This document shows positions 47,148 through 56,612 of a DNA stretch of 64,000 bases, in pieces; position 1 is the stretch's first letter, and the number at the start of each line of letters is the position of its first letter. A program made the position numbers and the translations under genes. The DNA is taken from NCBI RefSeq assembly GCF_014396785.1, contig NZ_CP060718.1, positions 2,314,501 through 2,378,500 on the forward strand, written 5' to 3'. The DNA is from Sphingomonas lutea (lineage in GTDB: Bacteria > Pseudomonadota > Alphaproteobacteria > Sphingomonadales > Sphingomonadaceae). The notes beneath the pieces are model-generated. The model ran no database searches. It saw only the letters and a list, made by a program, of their open reading frames with translations, and was not told the origin of the DNA.

Positions 47148-48732
47148 GCGATACCTGCAAGGTCTTGATCGCCGACAAGATGGACGCCCGGGCAGCCGCG
47201 ATCTTCCGTGAACGCGGCGTCGACGTCGACGAGCGGCCCGGCCTTTCGCCCGAGGAGCTGGCGGCGATCATCGGCGATTATGACGGGCTTGCGGTGCGCA
47301 GCTCGACCCGGGTGACCGCCGCAGTGATGGACGCGGCCCTGCCCCGGCTTAAGGTCATCGGCCGCGCCGGAATCGGCGTCGACACGATCGACGTGCCCGC
47401 CGCCTCGGCGCGCGGGATCGTGGTCATGAACACGCCCTTCGGCAATTCGATCACCACCGCCGAACATGCGATCGCAATGCTCTTCGCGCTCGCCCGTGAA
47501 ATCCCCGACGCCAATCAATCTACCCAGGCCGGCAAGTGGGAGAAGAACCGCTTCATGGGGGTCGAGCTGAGCGGCAAGACGCTTGGCCTGATCGGCTGCG
47601 GCAATATCGGGTCGATCGTCGCCGATCGCGCGCATGGCCTCAAGATGAAGGTCGTCGCCTACGACCCGTTCCTGTCGCCCGAACGCGCGGTCGAACTGGG
47701 CGTCGACAAGGTCGAATTGCCCGAGCTTCTCGCGCGCGCCGACTTCATCACTTTGCACACCCCGCTGACTGACCAGACGCGCGGCATCCTGTCGCGCGAA
47801 GCGCTCGCCGCCGCCAAGCCCGGCGTGCGCATCGTCAATTGCGCGCGCGGCGGGCTGATCGACGAAGCCGCGCTCAAGGATGCGCTCGACAGCGGCCATG
47901 TCGCGGGCGCCGCGCTCGACGTGTTCGCGCAGGAGCCGGCCAAGGAGAATGCGCTGTTCGGCACGCGCGGCCTGATCTGCACGCCGCACCTCGGCGCGTC
48001 GACTACCGAAGCGCAAGTCAATGTCGCGATCCAGATTGCCGAGCAGATGAGCGACTTCCTGCTCCTCGGCGGCATTTCGAACGCCGTAAACGTCCCCTCG
48101 CTGACCGCCGAGGAGGCGCCGCGGCTGCGCCCCTACATGGCGCTTGCCGAAAAACTCGGGCGGCTGGTCGGGCAGATTGCCGGAAGCGAGATCCGCTCGA
48201 TCGACGTCGAGGTCGAAGGCGCCGCGGCCGAGCTCAACATCAAGCCGGTCACCGGCGCGGTGCTTGCAGGCGTGATGCGCAGCTGGTCGGACAGCGTGAA
48301 CATGGTCAACGCCCCTTATCTCGCCAAGGAACGCGGGATCGGCGTTCGTGAAATCCGCAACGAGGCGGAGCGCGACTATCATACATTGATCGCGGTCAGT
48401 GTCGGCACCGCGCACGGCGACCGCCGCGTTGAAGGCACCCTGTTCGGCAACCGCGCGCCGCGGTTGGTGAACATCTTCGGCATTCCGGTCGAGGCCGAGC
48501 TGACCGGGCAAATGATCTACATCGTCAATGACGACGCGCCGGGCTTCATCGGCGCGCTCGGCACGGCCCTGGGCGAGAACGGGATCAACATCGCGACCTT
48601 CAATCTCGGCCGCCACGCGGCGGGGGGCAGGCCGTGGCACTGGTTGCCGTCGACGACCCGATCCCCGCCGAAGTCGTCCAGCGACTGCAGGCGCTGCCCG
48701 GCGTTCGCGAGGTCATCCCACTCGCCTTCTGA
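47144..48732 (+). CDS. serA: D-3-phosphoglycerate dehydrogenase, frameshifted
   Basis: First step of serine synthesis. The NAD-binding domain has GLIGCGNIGSIVADRA, with catalytic RGGLIDEAALKDAL and TPHLGASTTEAQVNVA. An intervening domain and a C-terminal ACT domain (MIYIVNDDAPGFIGALGTAL) follow. After FNLGRHAAGG the literal frame reads nonsense to 48742. One more G in the run 48622-48627 restores the expected end (QAVALVAVDDPIPAEVVQRL to IPLAF) at 48732, giving 529 residues. It overlaps ridA by ATGA. Confidence 0.92.
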
Positions 48733-48810
48733 GGTGCAATAAAAACAGCCGTTGCACCCCGCACAGGCCTGAAGCGTTCCGCCGCCAATGACGATCATTG
48801 GGAGGACGCA

Positions 48811-49248
48811 ATGATTTTTCGCAAATATGCTTATGCTTGGCTGACGGTCGGCTTCTTCCTGGTCTCGCTTGCGCTTCATTGGTGGTTCGGTTGGCGATCC
48901 TATGCCGACGAGGCGGCGGCGCACGGCCAGGCCGCGCTATCGGCTGAGTATCTCAATGAGATGATGCGCGACACGTTCGAGAATTGGCAGTCGGAATTCC
49001 TGCAGCTGCTGTGGCAAGTCGTTGGTCTCGCTTACTTCCTCTACGTCGGATCACCGGCATCGAAGGAAAATGACGACCGCGTCGAAGCGAAGATCGATGC
49101 CTTGCTCCACTTCCACGGCGATCGCGGGCGTGACCTGGTCCAGCGTCTCGATAGCCATTTCATGCGCGATCACGGTCACGCCAGGCCGCACGGTCATGAC
49201 GAGCTCGACGCGGTGCTGGCCGGCGAGCGCAAGGCCGGCGAAGCCTAG
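48811..49248 (+). CDS. DUF6766 family membrane protein
   Basis: 145 residues with two membrane segments (YAYAWLTVGFFLVSLALHWW and the stretch QVVGLAYFLYVGS). The signature FENWQSEFLQLLWQVVGLAY is that of DUF6766. The C-terminal ~55 residues are soluble and His/Asp-rich (DHGHARPHGHDEL). The role is unknown. The 3' end overlaps the convergent esterase gene by 4 bases. Confidence 0.75.
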   Translation: MIFRKYAYAWLTVGFFLVSLALHWWFGWRSYADEAAAHGQAALSAEYLNEMMRDTFENWQSEFLQLLWQVVGLAYFLYVGSPASKENDDRVEAKIDALLHFHGDRGRDLVQRLDSHFMRDHGHARPHGHDELDAVLAGERKAGEA

Positions 49249-50240
49249 TGCAAGGCGGCGAGAAAGGCGTCGACCCTGGCGGTGGCGAAGTCGCCGGCTT
49301 CTCCCAGCCCGCGGTTGAGGGACCCGTGGCTTTCGTTTGGCACCGGGACCACGTCGGCTTTTGCGCCCGCGCGCGACAAGGCCGCCGCCAGTCCGCGCGA
49401 CTGCGCGTTGGAATCGGGACGGTGCGCGACGGGCAGAATCAGCCAATTGGCCACGTTGGGCGCGGCGGCGTGCCGTGTCGGCGACAAGCGCGCGTGGCGC
49501 GCCGGGTCAGTCCCGAACGCGGCAGCGTACATCGCCGCAGCAACGTTGCGCGGGCTCGCCATCTGCGCCGGGACGTCATAGCCCGCGCCGTCGAGCAGGA
49601 CGACGCCGTCGACCGCCGACATCGGCACTTTTGCCGCTGCGAGATAGGATGGATCGGTCGCGACGAGGGCGGCGAGATGCGCCCCCGCACTATGTCCCAT
49701 CAACACGATCCGATCGGCATCGAGATGGTTCGCGGACGCATTGGCGCGAAGCCAGGCGATCGCCGCCGCGACGTCCGCCGCCTGCTGTTCGACCGTCGCG
49801 CTGGGAACGAGCCGATAGTTGATCGACGCGTAGGCCCAGCCGCGTTCGCTGAAATGCGCGGCCTTGGGCGCAGAGGCATGGCGCTTGTCGCCGATGGCCC
49901 AGCCGCCGCCGTGAATGAAGAGCAGGATCGGCGCCTTCGCGGCGCCGGCGGGACGGGTATAATCGAGCTTCTGCTTGACGTCGGGTCCGTAGGCGACCTC
50001 GCGCATCCCCGGCGGTAGCGCCTGCGCCTGGGCGGCGCGGTCCGAAACGGCCTTGCGGCAATCGTCGCTCAATTGCGGAAGCGCAGTGCGGACGCACGCG
50101 CGCATGCCCCCGCCCATTCGCGATTGGCACAGCGCCATGATCTGTTGGCGGCATTCGGGCGGCAGTGGTGCGCGCTCCTGCGCTAGTGCCGCGCCACCGA
50201 TCGCCGCCGCGGCCAAAGCCGCCCAGATCCCTGTCCGCAT
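49245..50240 (-). CDS. Exported alpha/beta hydrolase (BD-FAE/esterase-like)
   Basis: 331 residues from ATG 50240. Signal peptide MRTGIWAALAAAAIGGAALA. A Cys-containing helical segment (PECRQQIMALCQSRMGGGMR, with two further Cys) precedes the hydrolase domain. The domain has ILLFIHGGGWAIGDKRHA (oxyanion HGGG) and VLMGHSAGAHLAALVAT (nucleophile Ser in GHSAG); the late His is in NESHGSLNRGLG. A carboxylesterase acting in the periplasm is likely; the substrate is unknown. Confidence 0.85.
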   Translation of the reverse strand: MRTGIWAALAAAAIGGAALAQERAPLPPECRQQIMALCQSRMGGGMRACVRTALPQLSDDCRKAVSDRAAQAQALPPGMREVAYGPDVKQKLDYTRPAGAAKAPILLFIHGGGWAIGDKRHASAPKAAHFSERGWAYASINYRLVPSATVEQQAADVAAAIAWLRANASANHLDADRIVLMGHSAGAHLAALVATDPSYLAAAKVPMSAVDGVVLLDGAGYDVPAQMASPRNVAAAMYAAAFGTDPARHARLSPTRHAAAPNVANWLILPVAHRPDSNAQSRGLAAALSRAGAKADVVPVPNESHGSLNRGLGEAGDFATARVDAFLAALH

Positions 50241-50328
50241 CTTTGCCTCCACAAAACTGGACGCTCTGGAGTTCAATCAATAGGAGGCGCGCTGAACCGC
50301 GGCTGACCCGCCGTAGTGAGGAATTCAT

Positions 50329-50397
50329 CCGTTCGTCCCGAGCGAAATCGAGGGACGTCCGCGCCAAGGCCCCTCGACTTCGCTCGGGGCAAACGGG
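50329..50397. repeat. Palindromic repeat, copy 3 (upstream of purA)
   Basis: Arms about 50329-50354 and 50370-50397 share the CGAGCGAAatCGAGG / CCTCGACTTCGCTCGG core with the copies at 6003 and 13683. It lies between the esterase start and the purA start, ending 17 bases before the purA ATG, so it will be in the purA 5' leader unless the promoter lies within it. Confidence 0.85.
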
Positions 50398-50414
50398 AGC
50401 GGGAAAGCAGGAGC

Positions 50415-51710
50415 ATGGCTTTGGGCAACGTGACCGTCATCGGCGCGCAATGGGGCGACGAGGGCAAGGGGAAGATCGTCGACTGGCTCGCCAGCCGCGC
50501 GGACATGGTGGTGCGCTTCCAGGGCGGCCACAATGCCGGGCACACGCTCGTCGTCGGTGACCAGACCTACAAGCTCTCGCTCCTGCCGTCGGGCATCGTG
50601 CGCGGCACGCCATCGGTGATCGGCAACGGCGTGGTGCTCGACCCCTGGGCCCTCAAGTCCGAGGTTGAGAAGCTGTCCGCGCAAGGCATCGCCATCACGC
50701 CCGACGTCCTGCGTATCGCCGAAACCTGCCCGCTGATCCTGCCCATCCACCGCGACCTCGACGCCTTGCGCGAAGATGCCAGCGGCGCGGGCAAGATCGG
50801 CACCACGCGGCGCGGCATCGGCCCGGCCTATGAAGACAAGGTCGGGCGCCGCGCGATCCGCGTCTGCGACCTCGCCCATCTCGACGACCTCGAGCCGCAG
50901 CTCGACCGCTTATGCGCGCACCATGATGCGCTGCGCGCCGGCTTCAACGAGCCACCGGTCGACCGTGCGCGCTTGCGCGGCGACCTCGCGGAGATCGCCG
51001 ACTTCACATTGTCCTTCGCCAAGCCGGTGTGGCGCGACCTCGACATCGCTCTGCGCGCAGGGAAGAAAATCCTGTTCGAAGGCGCGCAAGGCGTGCTGCT
51101 CGACGTCGACCACGGCACGTATCCGTTCGTCACCTCGTCCAACACGGTGGCGGGAACGACCGGCTCGGGCAGCGGCATGGGACCGGGCGCGGCGGGGTTC
51201 GTGCTCGGCATCGTCAAGGCCTACACCACCCGCGTCGGCTCCGGCCCCTTCCCGACCGAGCAGGACAATGCCATTGGCCAGAAGCTCGGCGAACGCGGCC
51301 ATGAATTCGGCACCGTCACCGGGCGCAAGCGCCGCTGCGGCTGGTTCGACGCCGTGCTGGTGCGCCAGTCGGCCGCGGTCAGCGGCGTGACCGGGATTGC
51401 GCTGACCAAGCTCGACGTGCTCGACACGTTCGACACGATCCGCATCTGCACCGGCTATCGCATCGGCGGGGAGACATTCGACTATCTGCCTCCGCACCCC
51501 GCCGACCAGGCGCGGGTCGAGCCGATTTACGAAGACATGCCGGGCTGGAGCGGAAGCACTGCCGGCGCGCGCAGCTGGGACGACCTGCCGGCGGAAGCCA
51601 TCGCCTACGTCCGCCGCATCGAGGAATTGATCCGCTGCCCCGCGGCGCTGGTCAGCACCTCGCCCGAGCGCGAGGATACGATCCTGGTGCGCGATCCGTT
51701 CGCCGGTTGA
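50415..51710 (+). CDS. purA: Adenylosuccinate synthetase
   Basis: 431 residues from ATG 50415; the longer frame upstream only translates the palindromic repeat. First committed step from IMP to AMP, using GTP and aspartate. Motifs: [16 protein letters not shown] (GTP loop), [13 protein letters not shown], and [16 protein letters not shown]. Convergent with acylphosphatase across a structured terminator region. Confidence 0.97.
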   Translation: MALGNVTVIGAQWGDEGKGKIVDWLASRADMVVRFQGGHNAGHTLVVGDQTYKLSLLPSGIVRGTPSVIGNGVVLDPWALKSEVEKLSAQGIAITPDVLRIAETCPLILPIHRDLDALREDASGAGKIGTTRRGIGPAYEDKVGRRAIRVCDLAHLDDLEPQLDRLCAHHDALRAGFNEPPVDRARLRGDLAEIADFTLSFAKPVWRDLDIALRAGKKILFEGAQGVLLDVDHGTYPFVTSSNTVAGTTGSGSGMGPGAAGFVLGIVKAYTTRVGSGPFPTEQDNAIGQKLGERGHEFGTVTGRKRRCGWFDAVLVRQSAAVSGVTGIALTKLDVLDTFDTIRICTGYRIGGETFDYLPPHPADQARVEPIYEDMPGWSGSTAGARSWDDLPAEAIAYVRRIEELIRCPAALVSTSPEREDTILVRDPFAG

Positions 51711-51799
51711 GCCGAGCGTAACGTAAGCGGAGCGAAGCGAGCGTCGTTACGTCGAGAGACGGTGAAAGCCGGCCGACCGGCGCGGAGCGACCGGATCGA

Positions 51800-51824
51800 C
51801 GTCACGGGATTCGCTCCCGTGACG
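51800..51824. terminator. Bidirectional hairpin between purA and acylphosphatase
   Basis: CGTCACGGGA (51800-51809) pairs perfectly with TCCCGTGACG (51815-51824), loop TTCGC. It lies in the 122-bp gap between two convergent genes, after further short inverted repeats from about 51712 (GTAACG / CGTTAC and GCCGG / CCGGC). No T run. Confidence 0.6.
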
Positions 51825-51832
51825 GCAGTCAC

Positions 51833-52108
51833 CTAGTGCCGCACCTCGAACCGGTGGCTCAGTTCACCCGGATCGACCTCGGCAACTTCGACATCGTCGA
51901 CGCGCGCATTGGCGGGGCCGCGCCGCATCCGCTCGATCATCCGCGCGACGTCATGTTCTTCGCCCGCGACATGCGCTTCGACCGTTCCGTCGGCGCAATT
52001 TCGAATCCATCCGCTGACGCCAAGTTCGCGCGCCTGTCCTTGCGCCCACACGCGGTAGAACACGCCCTGCACCTGGCCGGTGACGCGGACATGGCGCGTA
52101 ATGGTCAT
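51833..52108 (-). CDS. acyP: Acylphosphatase
   Basis: 91 residues. The phosphate-binding Arg (VTGQVQGVFYRVWAQ) and the catalytic Asn (SGWIRNCADGTVEAHVAG) of the acylphosphatase fold are both present. Hydrolyses acyl phosphates in the cytoplasm. It overlaps the KOW mini-protein upstream by ATGA, and so probably belongs to the fabI operon. Confidence 0.93.
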   Translation of the reverse strand: MTITRHVRVTGQVQGVFYRVWAQGQARELGVSGWIRNCADGTVEAHVAGEEHDVARMIERMRRGPANARVDDVEVAEVDPGELSHRFEVRH

Positions 52109-52281
52109 TGCCGGTCGACGTTGCGAGCCAAGGTCTTGAACCGCGCGCCGTCGTCCTGACGAACGGTGATAGTGACGTTCCCGGCCTTGCTGACGTTTCT
52201 ATCCTCCACGATACCCGCCTTCCCCTTGTGATTCCCGGCGGTCACCACGCAACGTTCGCCGTTCGCAATATCGTCGGGCAT
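52105..52281 (-). CDS. KOW-like mini-protein between fabI and acyP
   Basis: 58 residues from ATG 52281, 13 bases after the fabI stop. The centre CVVTAGNHKGKAGIVEDRNV resembles a KOW motif as in NusG, L24 and L26, small beta-barrels that bind RNA or proteins; the rest (GNVTITVRQDDGARFKTLAR) continues the barrel. The stop overlaps acylphosphatase by ATGA. The function is unknown; an RNA- or ribosome-associated role would be a guess. Confidence 0.7.
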   Translation of the reverse strand: MPDDIANGERCVVTAGNHKGKAGIVEDRNVSKAGNVTITVRQDDGARFKTLARNVDRQ

Positions 52282-52294
52282 TGTCGGCTCCTGA

Positions 52295-53098
52295 TCACAC
52301 GGTGGCGATATCCGGCGCGTCCTCGGCCTTCATGCCGACGACATTATAGCCCGCATCGACATGGTGTATTTCGCCGGTGACGCCGCTGGCGAGGTCGCTG
52401 AGCAGGTACAGCCCCGCCCCGCCAACATCCTCGATCGTCACATTGCGGCGCAGCGGGCTATTATATTCGTTCCACTTCATGATGTAGCGGAAGTCGCCGA
52501 TGCCGCTGGCGGCGAGCGTCTTGATCGGCCCCGCGGAAATGCCGTTGACGCGAATGCCTTCCGGGCCAAGGTCCATCGCCAGATATTTGACGCTTGCCTC
52601 CAGCCCCGCCTTGGCGACGCCCATGACGTTGTAGTGCGGGATGACCTTTTCAGCGCCGTAGTAAGTGAGCGTCAGGATCGATCCGCCGGGCTTCATCATC
52701 TGCCGCGCGCGCTGCGCCACCGCGACGAAGCTGTAGACCGAGATGTTCATGGTCATCAGGAAATTGTCCATCGAGGTTTCGACGAACTTCCCGCGCAGCT
52801 CATTCTTGTCCGAATAGCCGATGGCGTGGACGACGAAGTCGAGGCTGTCCCAGCTTTCGCGCAGCTTGGCGAAGGCCGCGTCGAGCGCATCCATGCTGCT
52901 GACGTCGCAATCGATCAGAAGATCGCTGCCAAGCTCCATCGCCAGCGGCCGCACGCGCTTCTCCAGCGCTTCGCCCTGGTAGGAGAAGGCCAGCTCCGCG
53001 CCTTGCTCCCCAAGCGCGCGCGCGATGCCCCAGGCGAGCGAGCGGTCGTTGGCCAGGCCCATGATCAGCCCGCGCTTGCCCTTCATCAATCCGGTCAC
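52295..53098 (-). CDS. fabI: Enoyl-ACP reductase FabI
   Basis: 267 residues from GTG 53098. Last reduction step of fatty-acid elongation, NADH-dependent. It is an atypical short-chain dehydrogenase: GLANDRSLAWGIARALGEQG (nucleotide loop) and HYNVMGVAKAGLEASVKYLA, containing the catalytic Tyr and Lys six residues apart. The GTG overlaps the restored stop of the yihY-like gene as GTGA. ATG 53086 is a possible later start. Confidence 0.95.
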   Translation of the reverse strand: MTGLMKGKRGLIMGLANDRSLAWGIARALGEQGAELAFSYQGEALEKRVRPLAMELGSDLLIDCDVSSMDALDAAFAKLRESWDSLDFVVHAIGYSDKNELRGKFVETSMDNFLMTMNISVYSFVAVAQRARQMMKPGGSILTLTYYGAEKVIPHYNVMGVAKAGLEASVKYLAMDLGPEGIRVNGISAGPIKTLAASGIGDFRYIMKWNEYNSPLRRNVTIEDVGGAGLYLLSDLASGVTGEIHHVDAGYNVVGMKAEDAPDIATV

Positions 53099-54083
53099 AA
53101 TTGCGGTCCCCCTGTTTCCAGTTCCGCCTCCACATCCTCGCCGGGCTGCGGCTCCTCGACCTCGAGCTGGTCGGTGTACGGCCCGGAATAGACTTCGCCC
53201 TTTAGCGCGGCCGCCCCGCTATCCGCCAGCGCGGCGTTGAGCTCGGCCCCATCACCACCCCAAGCCCGATGACGAAGAAGAACAGCAGGACGATCATCAC
53301 GCCGGCGAGGCTGCCATAGGTCAGGCTGTAACCGCCGATCCAGTCAAGCACGTTGGGCAGCAATTCGACGGTGATCAGCCACCAGGCGGTGACCAGCAGC
53401 ACGCCCGGCCATTTGCGGCACCCCCGTCGGCGATAGCGCGAGGGCGTAAGAAAATAGAACAAGGCGTAGAAGGTGACGAAAAGCCCCGCCGCGGGAATAA
53501 TCCTGAACACCTCCACCGTGCCGATGACATTGTCCGCGAGGGGGAACAGCCGTTCGATCGCCGACTGCATCGATCGCAGCGCGACACTCGCCGCGAAGGC
53601 GAACATCAGAAGCACCACCGCGACCATGATGAATGCCAGCGAACCCAGCCGATATTCCCAGAACGGCGCGCAATATTTGACGCCGTAGGCGCGGCGCAGG
53701 ATGTCGCGGATCGTCTCGACAAAGCTTGCCGCGGTCCACAGCCCGACCAGCGCGCCGAGCCACAACAGGGGCCCCGTCCGCGCCGTCAGCACCTCTTCGA
53801 TCGGCGGGCGCAGCGTTTCGGCGACGTTGGGCGGCAGTTCCGACATGAAGGTCGCCACGGTCCGTGCCCCGTCCTCGCCGCGTCCCAGCAGTTGTGCCAC
53901 CGCCGCCGCCAGGATGAAGAAGGGAAACAGCGCGAGGATCGCAAGATAGGCGAGGTTGCCGGCGTGGATGAATCCATCGTTATAGACGCCGACCGCAATG
54001 CGCTTGGTCACTTCCCAGACGTTTTCGCGCGGCTTGAGCTTCGCTTCGACTTCGGTGCCGAAGGCCGCGCGGACGCTGGCCAT
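53095..54083 (-). CDS. YihY/virulence factor BrkB family membrane protein, frameshifted
   Basis: Six membrane segments, with GNLAYLAILALFPFFILAAA and GPLLWLGALVGLWTAASFVE typical of the YihY/BrkB family (formerly 'ribonuclease BN'). After GLGVVMG the literal frame ends in nonsense at 53202. One extra G in the run 53247-53250 continues as AELNAALADSGAAALKGEVY and an acidic tail ending GGPQL at 53095, with the stop overlapping fabI as GTGA. Restored length is 329 residues. The molecular role of the family is not settled. Confidence 0.87.
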
Positions 54084-54136
54084 GCGTTTGCGGCGGGCTT
54101 CCGGTGACTGGGGGAGGTATCGCGCATTGAGCGGGG

Positions 54137-55099
54137 TTACACGTCCAGGCCGGCGCGCGGGTTCCCGCCGCCGCTCCAGCTTTCGGCGAAACGCTGCAGT
54201 GCGGCGTCGTTGGGGGGCAGGTCGATGTCGAGCGTCACCAACAGGTCGCCGCGCTTGCCGTCCTTGCGCGTGAAGCCGCGGCCCTTGAGGCGCAGCACCT
54301 TGCCCGATGTCGTGCCCTTGGGCACCGTCAGCATCACCGGCCCTTCGGGCGTCGGCGCTTTGATCTTGGCGCCGAGCACCGCTTCCTTGAGCGTGACTGG
54401 CAGCGTCAAGCGGATGTCGTCGCCGTCGCGCGTGAAATGCTTGTGTGGCGCGATGTCGATCGTGACGATGGCGTCGCCGCGCCCGCCCGGCCCGTCCTCG
54501 CCCTTGCCCGATATGCGGATGCGCGTGCCATGCTCGACGCCCTTCGGCAGCTTGAGGTCGATCGCCTTGCCGTCGCCGAGCGTGATGCGCTGCGGCGTCA
54601 GCGCCACCGCATCGACGAATGCGATTTTCAAGCGATAGCTGACGTCGGCGCCCTTCTGCGGCGCGCGCTGGCGCTGGCGGAATCCCCCGAAGCCGCCCTG
54701 ACCTGGCCGCCCGCGCCCGCTCGCCGCGGCACCGAACAGGCCTTCGAACAGATCGCTGAGGTCGGCGGTGTCGGCGCCGCCGAAATTGAAATTCTCGAAT
54801 CCTTCCGGCGTGCCGCCGGGGCGCGGCCCGCCCCTGGAGTAGCCGCCGAACCCGCCGCCGAACGGCATCTTGGGGTTGCCGTCCTCGTCGATCTCGCCGC
54901 GGTCGTAGCGCGCGCGCTTGTCCTTGTCGGACAGCAGGTCATAGGCCGCGGTCACTTCGCCGAAGCGCTTGGCGGCATCGGGATTGTCCTGGTTGCGATC
55001 GGGGTGGAGCTGCTTGGCGAGGCTGCGGTACGCCTTCTTGATTTCGTCGTCGCTCGCGCCGCGCTGAATGCCGAGCCGTTGATAAAGGTCGAGTGCCAT
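54137..55099 (-). CDS. DnaJ/CbpA-type co-chaperone
   Basis: 320 residues. The J domain (residues ~1-65) has the HPD motif in KQLHPDRNQDNPDAA. A Gly/Phe-rich linker (MPFGGGFGGYSRGGPRPGG) and C-terminal beta domains follow (TPEGPVMLTVPKGTTSGKVL). The Cys-rich zinc domain of DnaJ is absent, so this is a class II, CbpA-like partner of DnaK. No dnaK is adjacent. Confidence 0.92.
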   Translation of the reverse strand: MALDLYQRLGIQRGASDDEIKKAYRSLAKQLHPDRNQDNPDAAKRFGEVTAAYDLLSDKDKRARYDRGEIDEDGNPKMPFGGGFGGYSRGGPRPGGTPEGFENFNFGGADTADLSDLFEGLFGAAASGRGRPGQGGFGGFRQRQRAPQKGADVSYRLKIAFVDAVALTPQRITLGDGKAIDLKLPKGVEHGTRIRISGKGEDGPGGRGDAIVTIDIAPHKHFTRDGDDIRLTLPVTLKEAVLGAKIKAPTPEGPVMLTVPKGTTSGKVLRLKGRGFTRKDGKRGDLLVTLDIDLPPNDAALQRFAESWSGGGNPRAGLDV

Positions 55100-55196
55100 T
55101 GCCGCTCACATGCCGGAACCGTGTCGGCCTGACCAGATGGGTTGGCGCTGCGGGCCGGCAAGGGCCTGGCGCGGGGACTTCTCTCGCTAGCCCCAG

Positions 55197-56468
55197 CTAC
55201 CGCGTCAGATCCGACGGCAGGGTCGGCTCGCTCAGCAATTGCGTCATCCGCGCCCAGCGCACAGCCGGGGCGGTTCCTGCCCGCTCGACGCTGGCGCGCA
55301 CCATGTCATGACCCAGTCCGTAATTGATCACGTAGCTGCGATATTGCTTGATGAACGACAGCGATTTTTCGGCCCGTTCCCTGGACAGCAACTGATAGCG
55401 CTGGAGCAGCGCAACCGCCGTCGGATCGTCGATCCGCCCCTCAAGATAGTCGCGCGCGATCGTGAAGCGCGCGCCGGAGAGGGCTTTCAGCGCATTCTGG
55501 AGCTTGGCGTAAGCCGCTGCGTCGGCCGTCGCGATGCCGGCAAGAGGGTAGAGCGCCCGGGTCTCGAACGCCAATTTTTCGTCGCCCGGAAAGGCGAGCT
55601 CGATGCCGTAATTGGCCGATCCTTCGGCCAGCAGGGATTGCGGCGAGTACAGCGGATACATGCTGAATTCGATCCAGTTGCGGCCGCGAGTCAGCTTCTG
55701 CTCAAGCAAGGCGTTGAGCACATGGTGCCCGGGGTAACCCTCGTGACAGCCAAGATCGAGCGCGCGGTCGATTCGGCTCGGAAGGTCGGTGTTGATCTCG
55801 ATCCGGCTGTGCGCATTGCCTTGGTAATAATTGTAGCCGCCCCAGCTTTTGCCGGTGACGAAGGCCAAATCGAAGCGCTCATGCGCTGGCAGCGCGATGT
55901 GCCGCAGCGTACGGCGCCGGCATTCGGCGATGGCCGCGTCGAACACCGTCTTGAGCTTGTCGCTCGGGATCACGAAGCGATTCGAAAAATTCTCGACGCG
56001 ATCGGGCAAGGCACCGGTTCCCGGGACTAACTCCTCGATGCCGGCAACGATCGGATCGTAGCTTGCCAGCGGGCGAATTTCCGGGCGGACGCCAAAAAGT
56101 CCCTCGGCCTCGTCCACGAACGACAGCTTCTCGCCCCGCATCATTCGCAGCCGCGTTTCCGCCGCCGTCAATTGCGCTTCGAGGAACCGGGCTCGGCGCG
56201 TGTCGAGGTCGTTGCCGGTGGCGAGCGCGGCCGCGCGTTTGCGCAAGGCCGCGACCTTGGCCGAAAGCGCCTCCAGGCTCAGCTTGGCCGCATCGGCCTT
56301 GGCCGCAGCTTGGAGTTCGGGAGGCCCATAATAGGCATCGATGTACCCCTCCTCCTTCTCGCCGATCGTCAGGCTGGTGAGGACGTAATCGCGCGCCAGG
56401 GCGTCCAGGCTGTCGGACGGCGAACGATCACAGCCGGCTACGATGACCAGCAGGGCGAAGGCAAGCAA
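55197..56468 (-). CDS. DUF885-like metallopeptidase-type lipoprotein
   Basis: 423 residues from TTG 56468; no ATG or GTG suits. The signal ends in the lipobox VIVAGC (Cys13). A zinc-site-like motif ALDLGCHEGYPGHHVLNALL is followed ~40 residues later by SLLAEGSANYGIELAF, the HExxxxH...E layout of DUF885 and M32-like proteins. Most of the rest is helical. A periplasmic or outer-membrane peptidase-like role is likely but untested. Confidence 0.8.
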   Translation of the reverse strand: MLAFALLVIVAGCDRSPSDSLDALARDYVLTSLTIGEKEEGYIDAYYGPPELQAAAKADAAKLSLEALSAKVAALRKRAAALATGNDLDTRRARFLEAQLTAAETRLRMMRGEKLSFVDEAEGLFGVRPEIRPLASYDPIVAGIEELVPGTGALPDRVENFSNRFVIPSDKLKTVFDAAIAECRRRTLRHIALPAHERFDLAFVTGKSWGGYNYYQGNAHSRIEINTDLPSRIDRALDLGCHEGYPGHHVLNALLEQKLTRGRNWIEFSMYPLYSPQSLLAEGSANYGIELAFPGDEKLAFETRALYPLAGIATADAAAYAKLQNALKALSGARFTIARDYLEGRIDDPTAVALLQRYQLLSRERAEKSLSFIKQYRSYVINYGLGHDMVRASVERAGTAPAVRWARMTQLLSEPTLPSDLTR

Positions 56469-56612
56469 TGCGCGGAAGATCGGCTGGCTCCCTGAATTAG
56501 GCTGCGCGGGAAAATCGCACCGAGCCTAACAGCTGCGCCACTGGCCGCAATGGGTAGGAGGCGAACGTCCCCCCGCTTGAAGCCGCCGTCGCCGCGGCGC
56601 TAAGGCTCGGGC

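Noticed and set aside
46574..48742. 722-residue frame seeming to fuse sequence upstream of serA to SerA
   Set aside because: The N-terminal part reads serC and ridA out of frame; SerA begins at the ATGA joint at 47144.
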